From: Arcuatula senhousia | Taxonomy: Eukaryota; Mollusca; Bivalvia; Mytilida; Mytilidae | Length of the DNA stretch: 64,000 bases | Reading direction: 5' to 3' | Assembly: GCA_963971305.1 (NCBI GenBank) | Contig: OZ020306.1 | Coordinates: forward strand, 63,337,022-63,401,021 | Shown: positions 1 to 11,353 of the stretch, piece after piece | Position numbering within the stretch: position 1 is the first letter of the stretch | How the letters are laid out: each line of letters starts with the position of its first letter | Position numbers and translations under genes: made by a program | The notes under the pieces: model-generated | Seen by the model: only the letters and a program-made list of their open reading frames with translations | The model's database searches: none | Told to the model about the DNA's origin: nothing

Positions 1-390
1 GCACCCCCCCCCCCCACTCCAAAAAAGAAGCTAAAAGGTTATCCTTTATAGATTACTGGATTCTGTTTTCTCTTATTAAATGTAAACCTTATTAAAAACA
101 TTTTAGTTGAATATCAATTTAGCAGACTTCTACAGATATAGCTGTTTTGTCATTTGAAAACTAAAGAAAGAAATATAACAATCTGTTTTAGTAGTATTCT
201 AGGTAAGGGCAAGGCAGTGGACGGCACATGAAAAAGTTTGAATTCAGCTGTCTTGGCTTAGATATATTCGTTTTGATATAAACAAATTCTGTCAAGATTC
301 TACATTCGAAAAAGTGTCAATTGCTTAGATAATTTTTGACTGGTAATATAGGGAAAAAAGATATGCCTCGCCTGTCGCAGCTTTAAATCA

Positions 391-476
391 AAATGCAAAT
401 GTTATAAGTAACTACAGTACTGGCAATTACAAATAAAAATGCAAATGTTATAAGTAACTACAGTACTGGCAATTAC
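391..476. repeat. 40-bp direct repeat, period 46 bp
   Basis: A 40-bp block beginning AAATGCAAATGTTATAAG occurs at 391-430 and again, identical, at 437-476, separated by AAATAA. Flanking DNA from 1 to 390 is AT-rich, opens with a poly-C run, and shows no gene. Confidence 0.9.
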
Positions 477-497
477 TCAAGAAATTGATCTGTGTTT

Positions 498-870
498 ATG
501 CAAATGCAACCGTACACCAAATATCAATGATGTTACCATTACTTGTTCACATAAAACAGAGTTAGCCAAAAACGTTAACATTGGCCAAATTAGTTAGAAA
601 TTTCAAAGTCAGTGGACCGTGATTGCAGGAGCATATAGATGATGAGTTTGAGTGAGTTTGTGTTTTACGCCCTTTCAAAGCTATATAGGTTATTTAAAGG
701 CGATGGACATGAAAAGGATGATAAAATGAACATGAAATGATGATGAGAAAGGAAATATGGGGATGGGGTGGGAAAAAATGAATTGCAAATTTTGAAGAAC
801 CAAAGGAAAAGGGGAGAGGTGGGTAGGGGCGAAAAAATAAGCCTTTTTGGCGGTCCACGCAGGGATCTTT
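498..870 (+). repeat. Diverged segmental duplication, copy 1
   Basis: The order of landmarks here (GCACCAAATAT-like block, a GTTAAC-containing stretch, ATGAACATGAAATGATGATG, a G-rich GGAAATGGGGA-like block, a GGGATC block) recurs in the same order and orientation at 1140-1490. Identity is patchy, so this is an old duplication. No gene seen. Confidence 0.55.
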
Positions 871-904
871 TACGTACATGAAACACAGCACTCTCCACAC
901 ACGT

Positions 905-1110
905 AGGCCCACTTTGGTCAGCGGTCAGGGTTTCCGTATTATGGACCTGACAACCTCCGCGGGCGGACGAGGGCCACCCTATTCAGCCACCTAGGGTACA
1001 CACCTCGATCGCTCTGACCCGACGTCAGAAACCCAGGACCCTTAGTCGCCGCTTACGACAATCTAGGCTCTGCTGCGGGCTTCTTCGCCTCCCGGGCCTC
1101 GCACGGGGTA
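905..1110. other. GC-rich island-like block, possible SINE-type fragment
   Basis: This ~200 bp is far richer in G+C and CpG than its surroundings. On the minus strand it contains TTGTCGTAAGCGGCGACTAA. That resembles a GTCGTAAG-(n)-GGCGACTAA motif I remember from dispersed mollusc SINE-like repeats. The resemblance is from memory and weak. The block lies between the two halves of the 498-1490 duplication and has no counterpart in copy 2. No convincing reading frame. Confidence 0.3.
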
Positions 1111-1139
1111 GCATATAAAATGTTCTTCAAATTGATTTG

Positions 1140-1490
1140 CACTGATGCTAATGCATTTGCGCACCAAATATAAATGATGTACTATAACTATTCTACATTA
1201 AACATACTTAACTAAAAAGGTTAACAATTGTAGACGCCGCAGTAGCCGTCGCCGGAATAGAATTTGTTAGTTAGTTATTGCATTACTCCCAAGCAGTACG
1301 ATTTCGGCTATATCCGGGAGATGAATATGAAAGTGGTGATACAATGAACATGAAATGATGATGCGGTGGAGGAAATGGGGACGCATGGCCAATCGGCTAG
1401 GAGAGTTTTGACTGCCACTGGAAAAAAGTGTGATGGGTAGAGACGGGAAATTTAGCCTCCTACATGGGATCCTTGTCCTACTTTTATCGA
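1140..1490 (+). repeat. Diverged segmental duplication, copy 2
   Basis: Counterpart of 498-870. It shares GCACCAAATAT, GTTAACA, the 20-base ATGAACATGAAATGATGATG (1344-1363), GGAAATGGGGA and GGGATCCTT in the same order. Confidence 0.55.
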
Positions 1491-3039
1491 GACCTGCATC
1501 AGGGTTTTTAACGTGCGAGGAACGTGACCCTTTTCCTATTCAAATTTCATGTAAATTCCCGTTTAATCATTTTTGAAAACTATTAGAGTTTTTGTCGAAG
1601 AGGCAAATGCAAATGATTTTAATGTCGCCTTTGATTTGCTCAAACGCTTACATAACTTGGATCATCATGGAAGTTCAAGAAATAAATTATAATTAGAAAG
1701 GACCTCTGTCTATTTACGGAAGTATTATAAGAAAGGGACTCCGTTGCAGGCCCATTTTTTTCGAAATTCTAAACGAAATATTTAAACAATTTTCCGAGAA
1801 AAGGTGTGTCAAACTCCACGCAGGACCCCTTCTTCATCCGTTACTAAAACCACAGACCACTAGAAGCTATACAAAATCATAAAAAACCTTGTAAGGTTGC
1901 AGTATGTAACTGGGTCTGAAATCACACACGCAAAATTGTTGAATTTTCTATACAATCAGCTTAAACATAAATTTAAGGAAAGCGGGTGTAATTAACTCGA
2001 ATAATTTTAGCCATTTCCGTCTACGTAAACTACGACGGACACTGTTAATGTAATGACCATAGGGAGTAAAATATAACGGCTGGATTATTCGGGTTAGGGT
2101 GTAGTACCGTGGAACGGGTACATCGGAAAACTCTATGTTCTGCAACTTTCGTTGGCGAGCCATAAAATACAAAAAAGTATGCAAGGCAAAGTGCAACATG
2201 TACCATAAGGGACCGATCATTTAACTTTTCCTAAAAAAATATTCAAAATCTGAGTCTTGATGAAAAAAATCTGGCAACAAAGGTAAGGAGAAAAAATCCG
2301 AAGAAGGATTTCTACCATGTCAAGATAATGTTATTAATGCATGTAATTAAAACAAAATTCTATGATGGCACGTTTAAAAAATATAAAACTGATTTCTGAC
2401 CAGATGAAGCCATCCCCTCCCCCCCTTTTAAGCTTAAGGTAAATGATCGGTTTCTTAAATTTAATTTTTTTGACTTATACTTTGATTCTATATGCTCTTG
2501 TCGGGCCATTCCTTTTAAATGTTTGACTGCAGCTAATTATGGAGCCCTTTCTATTTTAATTCAAATAATGTTATTGTAGTTTTAATTAAGTGGATGGATG
2601 TATATATCTTTACTTTTCTGGCACAATAGCAACACTCGAATATAAAACAGTCATGACGGTTCTGCGTTATATAAATTATCAGTTTAGGAAGAACCTTGCG
2701 TGAAAAGGAAAAGGATAACATTCGGATACTGTTAAAGGACTAGTGTTATAAAGAAAAATAAAGTAACAGTTGAATGAAAAATGTTGTCAAATAAAAGCAT
2801 TCTTACGTCTGTGCCGCGGTCATTTTTTTTTAAAGATATCTTTACAGGACTATAATAAATTATAAAAAAAATAATAACTTAGCACTTGATTACTAGTACT
2901 AAACAACAATTAAAAAATTGCATATTTTTATTCATTTCACACACCCCACCGGCCACATTATACAGCCCCGAAAAACAATAATACAGTGAAAAAATATATG
3001 TATCATAAAAGCTCTAAAATACACATGTTTGTACCAAGC
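1491..3039. other. Gene-free AT-rich stretch
   Basis: No splice-compatible exon, RNA gene or clear repeat seen. A 90-codon minus-strand ORF at 1948-2220 has no recognisable motif or flanking splice signals and is not called. Confidence 0.6.
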
Positions 3040-3460
3040 GTATTTTTAACCTGAATATTTTATTCTGAAAACGTTTGTGTATTCTAGCTGATACACACAA
3101 ACAAAAATACAACCTTAAACGCAACAACGTATTCGTAGTTTTGTTTTTGAACGTATACATTGAATATGTCCTTGCGTATTCAAATTATACAATCGTTTTA
3201 ATAAAGTGAATATGCAATGCGTATTCTTGAGTTTACACACGACGTTGTTTCCAAATGTATCTGTATTTGCGTATTTCTTGTAATTTTAAAGAATACTGCG
3301 TTTCCACTTCTTGCGTTTACATATCGTATTCGGTTGTTACGTTTACGTTGTGAACATATGAGCGTATTCTATGCGTTTTCAACTAAATACGCAAGCGTAA
3401 ACAAAGCGTATACAACTAGGATTCAATTGAATACGCTTAGAATACGCAAATAATTTGTTA
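3040..3460. repeat. Cluster of GCGTATTC / GAATACGC motifs
   Basis: About ten copies of GCGTATT(C) or its complement lie within 420 bp, in both orientations, for example near 3039, 3174, 3219, 3270, 3362, 3389, 3432 and 3442. Spacing is irregular, so it is not a simple tandem repeat. CpG content is unusual for the surrounding AT-rich DNA. It lies just upstream of the first visible exon of the recombinase-like gene. Element remnant or binding-site cluster cannot be distinguished. Confidence 0.5.
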
Positions 3461-3563
3461 ACGGATACAAGCACTTTCGCCCTGTGTTTTTGGGTCAATT
3501 CTTAGTTTTTTAAAATGGTATACTATAGAAGTTTGTTATTGTTATCATTTGATAAAGCATTTA

Positions 3564-3695
3564 TTGACTTTGATTTCAGGTCTACTCATGAATATAAAGA
3601 CCTCGTCACAAATTGATTGACCTTGGCCGTAGGCCCCTTTCAATCCATCATAGGTTATGTCTTTATAGTCACAAGTAAACCTCAATCAAAGTCAA
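3564..3695. mobile_element. Small inverted-repeat element (MITE)
   Basis: TTGACTTTGAT at 3564-3574 is matched by ATCAAAGTCAA at 3685-3695. The inverted similarity extends inward (AGGT-TACT and TATAAAGAC on both arms). At 132 bp with no coding capacity, this fits a non-autonomous DNA element. A shortened relative lies at 5468-5536. Confidence 0.65.
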
Positions 3696-3748
3696 CAATT
3701 GTATAGTATATTATTATAATATATTCTTATATTGATAATATATTTCAG

Positions 3749-3944
3749 GCTTTGAATACTACAGAAAACGAAAGACAATGGATCGTGGACCATTTAGGCC
3801 ACACTCTAAATAGACATAAAATCCATTATAGACAGACGTCAGATGTCTTAGAGGGAGTAGATGTTTCGAAAATGCTGCTGATCCAAGACTTTGGCCTTTG
3901 TGGCAAGTACAAAGGAAAGTCAATACAGGATATTGACTTAAATG
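3749..3944 (+). CDS. Recombinase-like gene, exon with LGH...Y motif
   Basis: Acceptor TATTTCAG ends at 3748 and donor ATG|GTACAC is at 3945. The exon opens in phase 0 and ends in phase 1. It encodes about 65 residues with WIVDHLGH, HYR and KYKGKSIQDI. The alternative reading, an intronless 75-codon ORF ending at 3979, reads through the donor into a poly-T run and is less likely. Confidence 0.65.
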
Positions 3945-5889
3945 GTACACATTTTTTTTCAAATACATACACAGGTTAATTGAAATTTACCTAACATTTA
4001 TATCCCAATTAAGTATTTTACTACAGCCGGATTGGGATATAACACAAATATTTGGCTCATAACTCATGCTAATATGAAATCATTGATAAAATATCTTATT
4101 CAACATAAACATTATCAAATAATAATCATGTTAATTGTCAATATATTTGTTAAAGGGAAGTTAAAAATACTATTCTTTTTTATTCCCCTTTGAAATATGG
4201 AAACTAATTCATTATACAACTTTCTGACTAAACATTTGCAAGTTACATTCATACTTCAGTCCTAACAGTACAATGTAATTGAAAAGTATTTGAAATATAA
4301 TTGCAATTACACTACATTTTCAAGATATATTTAAATACTGGCAAATACTTGTAATTGAAAATGAATTCAATACAAATACTTTCAATCACTTGAGAAAATG
4401 TATTCATTGCAATCACTTGCAATTACAGATTTCAATTACCCTATCCCTGTTATAAATCTTTAAATTGAAATTTCCAAACCCTTTTCTATAATTTATGGTT
4501 TTTTTTGCAGATATAATGCTTAATGCAGTACAAGATAATGAAACACCTTCTACTAAACCGAAAGTCACTGTGAATATTGAGGATATAGTGGATGAAGACT
4601 ACATACCAGTACAGAATCCGAGTGATTCAGAGGATGAAGGGAGTGATGAAGGTAATAGTAAGTGATTATAAGGAAAATCTATAGGATGACAGGGATCATT
4701 TTAGGATGGGCCATGTAACATATTCTGGGGTAAATTCATCATTTCAGTGAGAAAATAAAAAAAAGCACACTTGACCATGGTCCACATTGAAAATGGGTCA
4801 TTGGCCCATCCAGCACATAATCCAGAATGATCCCTGAGTCTGTCCATTTTCAATTCTAAGAGTACAAATACCCAAGTCTTAACATTAACATATCATATAA
4901 TTTGTTAACAGGAAATAATTTTTAAAGCTAGAGTTTCATTCTTTTTGTTAAATCAACCTGCTGTCTAAATCTTATGCAACCAATGTTTGGTTTTTAAACA
5001 TCAACACATCGAAAATACCAACCAAGCTACCCTAGCCAGCAAATTTTAACTTTTCATAGCAGGAAAGACTGTGTACTGTAGATAACATAAATTTAAAAAT
5101 TGATGAAGCAAATTTTGTTACGTATAGCTCCCATCAAAAACATGTGCAATCTAAATTAATCATTGATAATCATGATTTACATTGTAGAAAAGTAATCTTT
5201 TGTAATTGATTACAAATTAAAATGGTTGTAATTGTAATGTAATTGATTATATTTGAATTGAAAAGTAATAGTTATTATATCAATATCATTTTTAAGTAAC
5301 CTGTACTATCCCTGATCAGAGGCAATATACACAGCATTGTAATGCCTACCACATATTTTACACAAGTGGTACACATAACATTTATCATATCTAGTATGTA
5401 TCTACTTTTCAAATGATGTCTTTGAATTTTGTTAATACCCTAGAGAATAAAAGGTACACCTCGGCTGTTGGCTTTGGTTAACAAAGTACATCTTGTGTTG
5501 ATAATTCCCATGGCAAACCTCATCCAAAGTCATCAATTATATATTGTCATATCTACTGTTTTTGAAGTAGTATGAATAGTATGTGTATTTATATCTTATG
5601 TTATAATTTTATAGAGGCAGGCTCAAAGCCAATCAAACTGAAAGTAAAGCAAGTGTCAAGTACAAGACAGAAGTGGACAAAACAGGAAGAGGAGGAACTG
5701 AAGCTCTTGTTTAAAGAAAGCTTTGATAAAAAAAAATGTCCTGGGCTAAAAGTCTTAAGGAAAGCTGTGAAACAAAGCAGAACAAATGATGGAGTAATCT
5801 GGAAAAGACCACAAGAAAACATAAAGAAAAAAGTCAGTGCTATGCTGATTAAACAGTATGGTAGAAATTATTATAAATGTAAAAAATGA
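3749..5889 (+). CDS. 3' end of a Crypton-like tyrosine-recombinase-derived gene (three exons)
   Basis: Three exons (3749-3944, 4511-4657, 5615-5889) join in one open frame of 205 codons plus TGA. The first starts in phase 0, so upstream exons are required; none was found in the window, and the product is C-terminal only. Exon 1 encodes LGH (residues 16-18) and a Tyr at residue 27 in HYR. That is the spacing of the GH box and nucleophilic Tyr of tyrosine recombinases. The following MLLIQDFG...KGKSIQDI stretch resembles the conserved tail of Crypton-like host proteins in molluscs and fish, as I recall that family. Exon 2 gives an acidic linker, exon 3 a basic KWTKQEEEE domain. The upstream Arg/His boxes are not visible, so recombinase activity cannot be judged. 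The family call is inference; the exon structure is strongly supported. Confidence 0.65.
4257..4449. mobile_element. AT-rich hAT-like MITE in intron 1
   Basis: A dense AATTGCAATTAC / GTAATTG palindromic stretch ends in CTATCCCTG (complement CAGGGATAG, a hAT-style terminus). A relative lies at about 5190-5315 in intron 2. The left boundary is uncertain. Confidence 0.45.
4511..4657 (+). CDS. Recombinase-like gene, acidic linker exon
   Basis: Acceptor TTTTTTGCAG ends at 4510. Two donors six bases apart, G|GTAATA at 4652 and ATA|GTAAGT at 4658, keep the same phase 1; the second is closer to consensus. The exon encodes about 49 residues, rich in Asp/Glu near the end (IVDEDYI, SDSEDEGSDE), consistent with a flexible linker. 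Confidence 0.6.
4690..4836. mobile_element. 147-bp hAT-like MITE in intron 2
   Basis: CAGGGATCATT at 4690-4700 is inverted as AATGATCCCTG at 4826-4836. Inner similarity (GGATGGGCCATG against CATTGGCCCATCC) continues the terminal repeats. No coding capacity. Confidence 0.7.
5190..5315. mobile_element. AT-rich hAT-like MITE remnant in intron 2
   Basis: GTAATTGATTACAAATT, TTGTAATTGTAATG and a terminal ACTATCCCTG match the element type at 4257-4449. Ends are decayed. Confidence 0.4.
5468..5536. mobile_element. Shortened relative of the 3564-3695 MITE
   Basis: TTGGCTTTGGTT on the left and AACCTCATCCAAAGTCATCAA-type sequence on the right form an imperfect inverted repeat similar to the ends of the 3564-3695 element. 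The centre is shorter. Confidence 0.4.
5615..5889 (+). CDS. Recombinase-like gene, last exon, basic Trp domain
   Basis: Acceptor TTTTATAG ends at 5614, phase 1, and the stop TGA is at 5887-5889. It encodes about 90 residues rich in Lys: RQKWTKQEEEELKLLF, a KKCPGLK turn, then VIWKRPQENIKKKV. This resembles the WT.EE...hF.......PG...C......R.w..Ik..V pattern that follows the recombinase-like part in related fish and mollusc proteins (recalled, not searched), and superficially a Myb/SANT-like fold. A DNA-binding role is an inference. Confidence 0.6.
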
Positions 5890-5979
5890 ATGATTTATAA
5901 ATTTTGGTATTGAGATTGTTTTTGTAAGGACACATTTGGAGGGGCAAGCAGCATTTTGAAACTATATTGATAAAAATAT

Positions 5980-6446
5980 TAGGGATAGAAATGATTAACT
6001 AGCTAACAGGTTATTCGGTCTGAAAGATCTCAACCAGTTCAGTATTTGAGTAATTTCTAAACTAAGCATAGCTACTGATTTGTTTTTTATTGTTTTATAC
6101 TTTGTTTGTTTGGTTTTTACTCCTTGTGGTCTACTGATTTTAGTGGCAATATTTTCGGTAATTTTTTTTCTGCAAAGTAACATTTTCTTAAACATTTAAG
6201 CATTAAATCTACCACTCTAATCAAATCAGACCACAATTCAAGCTTATAAATGTGAATAAATTTTTATTTTTTGTACTTACATTATCCAAGTTAGTTACTG
6301 GTAAGTTTTGTTTTCATTGGGCAATTCTGTGTTTTTCTTGTCAATGGTGTTGATTGTTACATCTATCACCCAGTTAACTGGTTAATCAGTCAGAAGATCT
6401 AACAATTAACCAATTTCAAAGTCTTGAACATTTTGCCATCCCTAAA
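5980..6446. mobile_element. ~465-bp inverted-repeat element 3' of the recombinase-like gene
   Basis: TTAGGGATAGAAATG on the left matches the complement of CATTTTGCCATCCCTAA on the right. Inner blocks (TTAACTAG.TAAC, GATCT.AAC) also pair imperfectly. It contains AATAAA at 6255-6260, so it could donate a poly(A) signal to the upstream gene. Confidence 0.5.
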
Positions 6447-6639
6447 AATATACAGCAAAAATGTTTACAATTACTTGTTAAGAGTTTTTGCTAACCTCAT
6501 GATTTTTGTATTGAAATGTCATTCACTCAAATACTTCGGACTTTTATTATGTCTCCCCTTCACCAAATGGAGGCATATTTTTTTACATTGAATTCTTCAT
6601 TTTTTTATTCTTATTAATTTACCGAGCACAAAGTGTCAG

Positions 6640-7260
6640 AGGACTTATTGTTTTTGCTCCGTTTCTGGGTAGGTCCTAATAAAAAAGCCTGTCATTTATC
6701 AACTAAATTTACCTTTACCTTGACCTTTGCCTTCAACATCTTTTTTATGATATTTTTCTTATCATAGTATTTTGAGGCCATAACTTTTTTGTCTTTTGAA
6801 ATATGCCTTACATATTTGTGGTATGTGGGTAGGTCATCACTACAAGACAAATTGACTTTATACAGTCCATAACTTCTTTGTCTTTTGTCAAAGGCCTTAA
6901 ATATTTTGTTTGTGGATAGGTCACTACAAGGTGTATTTTTTTACCTTGACCTTTGACCTCAAGGTCATTTTGATATTTAAAACCAAAGACTTGTCTGAGC
7001 CATTATTTTTTTGTTTTTTAACACCGGCCTTAGATATTTGGTATGTTAGTAGATCACTACAAGATAATTTGTCATATGGTTTACTTTTGACCTTAACATT
7101 GACCCTCAAGGTCAAGTTTTCAACTTTGATGTTTTTTTTACCTTGAACAAATATATATGAGATGTAAGTAGTTCAGAACTAGACAATGTATGTCGTATCT
7201 AAAAGAATGACCTTAGGCAACCTTTGACTTTAACAATCAAGGTCAAATATTCATATTTTC
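6640..7260. repeat. Degenerate tandem repeat, about 110-140 bp units
   Basis: Recurring blocks: GGTAGGTCATCACTACAAG-type sequence, CTTTGTCTTTTG, GACCTTTGACCTCAAGGTCA and a GGCCTTA.ATATTT stretch, about four times and strongly diverged. Short ORFs on both strands here follow the repeat and are not genes. Confidence 0.6.
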
Positions 7261-8195
7261 AGGTTTTACTTATGAGTTTTATGGTAAATTTTGTCCATTT
7301 ATTAGCATTTAGGTTATAAATATATCTTTGTATATTAACATCACAAAAAGAAGTATTAAGCATTCAAACAGTCTTTTTTATTGTAATGGATCTGTCATCA
7401 AAGTTTCAATTTTCTGTTCAACATTTGATCAGAAATCGCATCGAATTACATTTCTATGTAACCATGGTATTTTCATATGTTAAACATTTTATGATCGAAA
7501 ATGTTCCTTCAATCAATTAAAAAAAGAAAGGTTATATTTTCGTCATTCAGAGAAATACTAAGATTAGATATATTTCAGGGTATCAAGGAAAAAATGCATA
7601 AGCTTGATGATGTCTCATAAACTTCAAGGCTGTACCAGATTTGAATATATGAGGGTGAGGGAGGCACTTTTATTAGTTAATCGTGGGTGTTGGGTATTTT
7701 CAAATAATTCTATGAATGAAAAAGTGAAATACTAATTAACTTTATTGGTGTTTAGGTACATAATCCCCCTTGCATTTAATTCTGGAATAGCACTCAGAGA
7801 ATTTTGAGTTGTTGTTAAATGTGAAGGTTTTTAGATAAAGCTTGACAGTAAAATGTTTTGTAGTGAATGAAGAAATTCACAAATGGTATTTTATTATGCA
7901 ATACATGATATTGCATAACTTAGTATATGGTTCTGGTTAATTCATTGAGTAGATGGGGGTGATGCCTTATTTCTCAGAAAATTTAAAAATCAAAATCTTT
8001 ACTCAAGAAGATTAGGTCTGATAAAAAATGATTGAAAATTCACAATATACATGCAACCATTTTAAGCTAACATAAATAATCACCAAAACTGCTTTTTTGA
8101 AACTATATACATATTTCAGATGAGCACAGATGTTGGTTTGACATAGAGTTTTGTAATGTCATCCTTTCCGGATTTGACCAACACTTAATCGATCT
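7261..8195. other. Gene-free AT-rich stretch
   Basis: No exon, RNA gene or clear element seen. Confidence 0.6.
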
Positions 8196-8450
8196 TTGGC
8201 AACGTGACGGGTGTGCTATAGCAAGCAGGAACTGCTTACTCTTCCGGAGCACCTGAGTTCACTCTCGTTTCGACTTGAGTTCACGTTGCTGAATGCGGTT
8301 TTGTTGTTATGTGTGTTTGTGTTTTATGTTGTTATGTGTTTGTTTTGTTGTAATGATTTTTGTCTGCCGGTTTTGTCTTTGTCTTTACGGTTTTATGATA
8401 CTGATTACCCCTTTGGTACACCTTTGCTTCTTTCGAAAATCTATTTGGCT
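8196..8450 (+). repeat. Dispersed bivalve-type repeat, copy 1
   Basis: GCAACGTGACGGGTGTGCTATAGCAAGCAGGAACTGC-type sequence, followed by AGTTCACTC and AGTTCACGTTG blocks and a T/G-rich tail, recurs at 15318-15545. Both translate to a MCYSKQELLTL start in one frame, but the copies diverge without keeping the protein, so this is a repeat rather than a gene. Confidence 0.7.
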
Positions 8451-9848
8451 GAAAATTATTGTTCAAAGTTTGAAATAGAAACCAAAGCAAAATGACCCTA
8501 GGGGAACAATTTGCTTATGATCTGGAATCAAAACATCTCTTATTAAAAAAAATATTTAAAGCAAAACAAGTGATAAGCAACTTCGAGATGAATTTAAATG
8601 CTCAATTTTTACTTTTTATGCAATTTCGACATATTTACAAAATAGTTTTTTTGCCAAATAAATTCAATTGGTAGTTTTCATCTCCATCTGCTCAAAGAAA
8701 ATGCCCCCACCCTAATCATTTTTCTTGAAACATCATATTTTTTATGTTTGTTTCGGACATTGTGAATTGATAATTTCTTGTGTTCATGTGAATCTGATTG
8801 TTTTTAAGCCAATTCTAAACTTTTAAACAAAATAAAAATGGTCTAAGAAATGAACAATAAAATATTTTGAAGTAATAAATACTGAGGAAGGCAAGTTTTG
8901 CAATCGCTGTCAACCAATCAAACTTTAAGCAGCCAAAATCACAGCAAATCAGAAATGTTTGGAGAGTAAAAAATAAAAGATAAAAGCCTCCAATTTGCTA
9001 CATATTTATTACAAAGTGCTTATAATCTACTAATCAATTTGACTTGGCCGTACAAAACATATATGCCATTTGAAATAGGTAAGATACTCTGCGCTTGAAA
9101 AATTAAAATTTGGTCTATTAAAGTATTTGAAAATTAGCCTGGAATATTCAGAGAAAAAGTGGGGATCTTTGAAAAATTGGATCACATTTCTGTGATATAC
9201 TAAATTGAAAATATAAAATTTGTCTTAAGCTTGATAAATCTTATTTTTTTCTATATTTACCTGTTATAATATAGAAATATTCATAGAAGCAACCAAGATC
9301 CATTACATAACATACATGTTAAAATTGAAATTTAGCTTTGCATCTTGTCACAGTTTAGCAACGTGTAATTATACAATGTATAGGAGATTCACAAGTTTTT
9401 ATTTCATACTTGTATGATTGTACACGATTTTTGCAGATAAGAATATGCAACAACTAGTAGTAATCTCCTGCCCAAAGTTCAATACTTTAGAAATTTTACC
9501 TTTGACAAAATTTGTACTATATGTACTTTTCTTTATCCACTGATTCCGAATTTAAATCATCTTAGTAATATTGAGCATAAGGTTAAAACAGTGTTTTTTT
9601 TTCTATGAAATTGGGTTTGAATCTTTACATATAATAATTTGAATTATGAGACCAAAAAAACTACTGTGGTATTATTAAGTATACAGAAAGATATAAAATA
9701 CTACACACTTTGTAATTTCCCAATTACAGAAAATTCAGCATTTATTTTCCCAATTCAAAAGGAAATGGACCCAGTCCCAAACAAGTGAGGAAAAACACAG
9801 TAACAGTTTATCAAAGTTGAGGAACTGGGGGCAGGAGACAAATACCCA
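8451..9848. other. Gene-free AT-rich stretch
   Basis: Only short unsupported ORFs (for example 8492-8674). No splice-consistent exon or clear repeat seen. Confidence 0.55.
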
Positions 9849-10050
9849 GTTCACACAACAAAGATAAATCTGATTCTTTTACCGTTAAGACCAGCGTAAC
9901 TTAATTAATTGGTTTAAATGACAGTATCTGTATTTAATCTTTCCTATTCACATTTTAAAACAATCCACTGAAAAAAAACTAATAATATAATTCTGGCCCA
10001 AAAAGTTTCAGAATCCGATGTAGAATCAGATTTAAATTTGTTGTGTGAAC
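9849..10050. mobile_element. 202-bp MITE with 29-bp terminal inverted repeats
   Basis: The 29 bases at 9849-9877 (starting GTTCACACAACAAAG) match the complement of 10022-10050 at 27 of 29 positions. The interior is non-coding. Confidence 0.8.
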
Positions 10051-10516
10051 ACACATGCTATAAGATAATTTGTCTAGTTGCTGTTGATATGTATTGTATT
10101 TTTTATTTGAATAGCTTGTCACATACTGTTCATAGTTAATGTATGACAAAATGTCAAATTCTATTAAATTAATAAAGTGTATGGTTAATTTTGCATGTTA
10201 TACCTAATTAAATCGCCCAAAACGAAGTTTGTGGGCCTTATTGTTTTTGCACCGTTTCTTTTTATAATTATTATGTTGACCCCAATGAAGAGGATAGATG
10301 ATATATTTGTAGGTCGAAATTCAGGCAAAATTAAATCTCTACAACCTCCACTTTCCTTTTGATCTAATTCTATACAAGTTAAAGCCAATTTTTTGGCATC
10401 TGTACAAAAAAAGGATCATATAACCTTGCATATACTGGTACACGCATCTAATTAGTAGGTACTTTGTAATTGTTGATTACCCATGTTTATTTTAAGTGAT
10501 AGATACGTTAATAAAA
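10051..10516. other. Gene-free stretch
   Basis: Nothing recognised except a GGCCTTATTGTTTTTGCACC block at about 10234, resembling the block near 6640. Confidence 0.5.
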
Positions 10517-11353
10517 CACACAGTGTGTTTTTGAAGTAAGGCTAAACCCCACAAGAACATATAGACATCATACCCCACAGTGTGTCTATCATAAATAGTT
10601 TGAAGTAAGATTCAACCCCAAAAGAACATAGACATCATACCCCACAGTGTGTCTATCATAAGTTTAGAGTAAGACTAAACCCCACAAGAACATAGACATC
10701 ATACCCCACAGTGTCTCTCATAAGTTTGAAGTAAGACTAAACCCCACACGAACATAGACATCATACCCCACAGTGTGTCTATATCATAAGTTTGAAGTAA
10801 GATTCAACCCCACAAGAACATAGACATCATACCCCACAGTGTGTCTATCATAAGTTAGTTTGAAATAAGATTCAACATCACGAGAACATTGACATCATAC
10901 CCTACAATGTGTCTATCATAAGTTTGAAGTAAGACTAAACCCCACAAGAACATAAACATCATACCCCACAGTGTGTCTATCATAAGTTTGAGGTAAGATT
11001 TAACCCCACAAGAACATATATACATATTACCTAACAGTGTGTCTCTTATAAGTTAGAAGTAAGACTAAACCCCACAAGAACATAGATACCATACCCAACA
11101 GTGTGTCTATCATAAGTTAGTTTGAAGTAAGATTCAACCCCACAAGAACATAGATATCATACCCCACAGTGTGTCTATCATAAGTTTGAAATAAGATTCA
11201 ACCCCACAAGAACATAGACATCATACCCATAAGTTTGAAGTAAGATTCATTCCCACAAGAACATAGACATCATACCCCACAGTGTGTCTATCATAAGTTA
11301 GTTTGAAGTAAGATTCAACCTCACAAGAACATAGACATCATACCCTTTAGTGT
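10517..11353. repeat. Minisatellite, about 13 units of 62-70 bp
   Basis: The unit contains CACAGTGTGTCTATCATAAG, TTGAAGTAAGATTCAACCCC and ACAAGAACATAGACATCATA. Units vary between GACTAAACC and GATTCAACC forms and by a short TTAGTT insertion. One unit near 11224 is truncated. The CACAGTGTG core is itself palindromic. Confidence 0.9.

Noticed and set aside
905..1110. rRNA or tRNA gene in the GC-rich block
   Set aside because: No tRNA arms or rRNA core sequence could be recognised; composition alone is not enough.
1948..2220. 90-codon minus-strand ORF with an Arg-rich segment
   Set aside because: No recognisable domain, no splice signals and no neighbouring exon. ORFs of this length are expected by chance in 64 kb.
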